32,178 bases of DNA from Ferrithrix thermotolerans DSM 19514 (GTDB taxonomy: Bacteria > Actinomycetota > Acidimicrobiia > Acidimicrobiales > Ilumatobacteraceae). Positions 30,526-32,178 of this stretch are shown here, in pieces (the first letter of the stretch is position 1; each line of letters begins with the position of its first letter). The notes below the pieces were generated by a model. That model did not search any database. It was not told the DNA's origin and worked only from the letters and a program-made list of their open reading frames with translations. Made by a program: the position numbers and the translations under genes. The stretch covers positions 1 through 32,178 of the forward strand of contig CAMATY010000011.1 in NCBI GenBank assembly GCA_945861325.1, written 5' to 3'.

Positions 30526-31302
30526 GTGCTGATCGCCACATGGAACGTCAATTCGTTAAAAGCCCGCCTTGAGCGCGTGACCCAATGGGTTGACGAGAAC
30601 AAACCTGATGTGTTGTGTATGCAGGAAACAAAAATGAAGAATGAAGTTTTTCCAACATCGGTGTTTTCTGAACTTGGCTATGAGTCCGCTCATTTTGGTC
30701 AAGGTCAGTGGAATGGCGTAGCGATCATTTCGCGCTTAGGTTTAGAAAATGTAATTTCAAATTTTGCACCGACTATTGAGCCTGACGCTGAAGCTCGAAT
30801 TATTTCTGCAACATGTGGCGGAGTCAAAGTTGTCAGTGTCTATGTACCAAACGGCAGGGCCCTAGATAATGATCACTACACCTACAAACTTGAGTGGATG
30901 AAGAAGTTGAAACAACACGCCGAAAAAATCGCCAGGCCGACTGAAGATTTAGTGATCGGAGGCGACTTCAATATCGCACCAACAGATGATGATGTTTGGG
31001 ATATCACCAAATTTGAAGGCGCGACTCATGTCAGTGCACCTGAGCGCAAAGCTTTTACTTCGCTATGCGAATGGGGATTGACCGATGTTTTTCGAGAGAT
31101 GCACTCGGAACCCAAAGTTTTCTCTTGGTGGGATTATCGCAACGGCAGTTTTCATAAAGGCGAAGGTATGCGGATTGACTTTTTGTTGGCGACGAAATCA
31201 GTTACTGAGCGCGTTAAATCATCTGAAATTGATCGCAATGCGCGCAAAGGTGAAAAGCCGAGTGACCATGTGCCAGTGATGATCACGGTTGAAAAGAAAT
31301 AG
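30526..31302 (+). CDS. xthA: Exodeoxyribonuclease III / AP endonuclease
   Basis: 258 residues, the normal length. The EEP-fold motifs are all present: ATWNVNSLKAR (N-terminal Asn), DVLCMQETKM (metal-binding Glu), GGDFNIAPTDDDVWD (catalytic Asp-Asn), MRIDFLLAT and KPSDHVPVMI (Asp-His pair). It cuts DNA at abasic sites and trims 3' blocked ends in base excision repair. The GTG start is set by the family's MLIATWNVNS opening and by TACGGT 6 nt upstream. The upstream RNase gene ends 55 nt before; co-transcription is possible but a private promoter is likely. The stop codon lies inside a triple 10-bp repeat. Confidence 0.92.
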   Translation: MLIATWNVNSLKARLERVTQWVDENKPDVLCMQETKMKNEVFPTSVFSELGYESAHFGQGQWNGVAIISRLGLENVISNFAPTIEPDAEARIISATCGGVKVVSVYVPNGRALDNDHYTYKLEWMKKLKQHAEKIARPTEDLVIGGDFNIAPTDDDVWDITKFEGATHVSAPERKAFTSLCEWGLTDVFREMHSEPKVFSWWDYRNGSFHKGEGMRIDFLLATKSVTERVKSSEIDRNARKGEKPSDHVPVMITVEKK

Positions 31303-31323
31303 CAAGAAATAGTAAGAAATAAA
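31294..31323. repeat. Triple 10-bp tandem repeat across the xthA stop codon
   Basis: AAGAAATAGC, AAGAAATAGT and AAGAAATAAA follow each other directly. The first copy carries the last lysines and the TAG stop of xthA; the others lie in the 37-bp gap before the thioesterase gene. Confidence 0.8.
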
Positions 31324-31339
31324 TCTGATAACAAAAAAT

Positions 31340-32053
31340 ATGTCGACTCCTGATCCTGCGAATCTGCCAAATCCATTTAAGGGTTTTCATATACGCACCG
31401 AAGAACGATCAGAAAACGACAAGTGGCGAATTGAAATTGCACAAGAGGTGCGAACGGTGATTGATCAGTTGCTAGGAACTTCAGCCCCAGTTGAAGAACT
31501 TGAGCGCACACAGGCGATCATTAATCAAGCAGTTGCGTTGCTTAAATCTCGTTCGCATAGTCACGATTATGAAGGCCCATCTGAAGGTTCGTTGGCGCCG
31601 TTGAATAGTTTTTTAGATCGCAGTCCAATCATTGGTGGGATTAATCCGCTTTCGGTGCCGATGCGCATTGAGATTGATGGTGACGGAGGTACCGAGTCGA
31701 CTGTGGTCGGTCATGCAATATTTCCGGCTGCGTATGAAGGTCCACCAGGCTGTGTTCATGGCGGCTTCATCGCTGCATATTTTGACGAAGTGTTGGGTAT
31801 GGCTCAATCACTTAGTGGCAACCCAGGGATGACAGTGAATTTAACGGTTGACTATCGTGCGCCGACACCGCTAAAACAGCCAGTTATTTTTCGCGGACGA
31901 GTTGCTTCGATTGATGGTCGAAAAATTAGTGTCTCAGGGACTTTGCACCACGGCGAGACACTTTGTGCAGAAGCTAAAGGTCTATTTGTGTCAATGCGCC
32001 CAGAAGTTTTTTCGCGCTTAGTAGAAATTCGTCAGGCGCAACAAGACAGTTAA
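31340..32053 (+). CDS. PaaI-like hotdog-fold thioesterase
   Basis: 237 residues. The hotdog domain is C-terminal (~125-230): GPPGCVHGGFIAAYFDEVLGMAQSL carries the HGG motif and central helix with its acidic residue (D/E in FDEV), then MTVNLTVDYRAPTPLKQPVIFRGRVASIDGRKISVSGTLHHGETLCAEAKGLFV. The first ~110 residues are a longer than usual N-terminal part seen in actinobacterial 4HBT/PaaI proteins. It should hydrolyse an acyl-CoA thioester, in line with the acyl-CoA enzymes in the window. It lies 37 nt after xthA on the same strand, with an ATG start and no clear ribosome site. Confidence 0.82.
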   Translation: MSTPDPANLPNPFKGFHIRTEERSENDKWRIEIAQEVRTVIDQLLGTSAPVEELERTQAIINQAVALLKSRSHSHDYEGPSEGSLAPLNSFLDRSPIIGGINPLSVPMRIEIDGDGGTESTVVGHAIFPAAYEGPPGCVHGGFIAAYFDEVLGMAQSLSGNPGMTVNLTVDYRAPTPLKQPVIFRGRVASIDGRKISVSGTLHHGETLCAEAKGLFVSMRPEVFSRLVEIRQAQQDS

Positions 32054-32061
32054 TTAGCTAG

Positions 32062-32073
32062 CTAGTTAACTAG
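32062..32073. repeat. 12-bp perfect palindrome CTAGTTAACTAG between convergent genes
   Basis: It lies between the thioesterase stop and the right-edge gene and covers the latter's TAG. The neighbouring TTAGCTAGCTAG gives stops in several frames on both strands. It is too short and GC-poor for a strong terminator. Confidence 0.4.
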
Positions 32074-32178
32074 ACAGATGCATCAGCCTTGTTGATTAGC
32101 GAAAGTAGATCGGGGCCGATTTGTCTTGCCGTAATTTGTCCGACGATCTTGCCGAGATCTTCAATGCTCTTGGGCTTC
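32070..32178 (-). CDS. C-terminal end of an unidentified protein (partial, runs off right edge)
   Basis: Read on the minus strand from the edge, the open frame gives KPKSIEDLGKIVGQITARQIGPDLLSLINKADASV and a TAG at 32070-32072. Composition and helix pattern look like a real protein C-terminus, and its stop faces the thioesterase stop 16 bp away, as in other convergent pairs here. The SIEDL...V.QI pattern faintly recalls the end of UbiX-type flavin prenyltransferases, but 35 residues are too few to name it. Confidence 0.5.
   Translation of the reverse strand, partial: KPKSIEDLGKIVGQITARQIGPDLLSLINKADASV

Overview
The window looks like chromosomal DNA of an actinobacterium, most likely a moderately AT-leaning, streamlined aquatic lineage such as Acidimicrobiia. 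This placement is inferred from gene content: a mycothiol-conjugate amidase (Mca), the NucS/EndoMS mismatch endonuclease, a fused Kgd-type 2-oxoglutarate enzyme and three predicted F420-type oxidoreductases (two luciferase-like, one PPOX-fold). Genes are tightly packed. No gap exceeds 300 bases, the two longest gaps being about 160-180 bases (6365-6544 and 26947-27110). I see no rRNA, tRNA, CRISPR array, insertion sequence, phage gene or attachment site.

Layout. 1-3772: a PAS-domain sensor running off the left edge, a PEBP/YbhB lipoprotein, mca, a ChbG/YdjC deacetylase and a secreted thermonuclease-type lipoprotein. 3815-6364: an F420 LLM oxidoreductase facing an SDR -> phytanoyl-CoA dioxygenase-like operon. 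6545-9066: a 57-residue unknown protein, then a minus-strand operon of alpha/beta hydrolase -> RecB-like PD-(D/E)XK nuclease -> PAP2 phosphatase. 9071-12329: two lysine-rich-tail genes with near-duplicate promoters. The first is an 88-residue histone-H1-like protein. The second carries a 75-residue lysine tail on a complete acyl-CoA synthetase and is followed by a second LLM oxidoreductase. 12313-16767: a minus-strand operon (geranylgeranyl-reductase-like flavoprotein -> nitronate monooxygenase-like -> MFS transporter) divergent from an SDR. 16786-21840: a minus-strand operon ettA -> small membrane protein -> cysQ-like -> ABC1 kinase -> nucS. 21942-26946: a PuuD-like membrane protein, kgd and a PPOX-type F420 enzyme. 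27050-29397: a leader ORF, an FAD monooxygenase and a DUF3500 protein. 29448-32053: a predicted NYN-S1 ribonuclease with a basic tail, xthA and a hotdog thioesterase. A minus-strand gene is cut by the right edge.

How the genes fit together. Acyl-CoA synthetase, SDRs, thioesterase, LLM and nitronate-monooxygenase-like enzymes suggest lipid or xenobiotic oxidation supported by F420. NucS and XthA are DNA repair; Kgd is central carbon metabolism; EttA is translation control.

The best candidates for something undescribed are the predicted NYN-S1-basic-tail RNase, the lysine-tailed acyl-CoA synthetase with its neighbour that shares the same promoter design, and the leader-ORF/FAD monooxygenase/DUF3500 unit. 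A window-wide pattern is also visible: many first-in-operon genes have a TANNNT box 6-9 nt before the start codon, which is what leaderless transcription would look like. Several start codons here were chosen on that basis.
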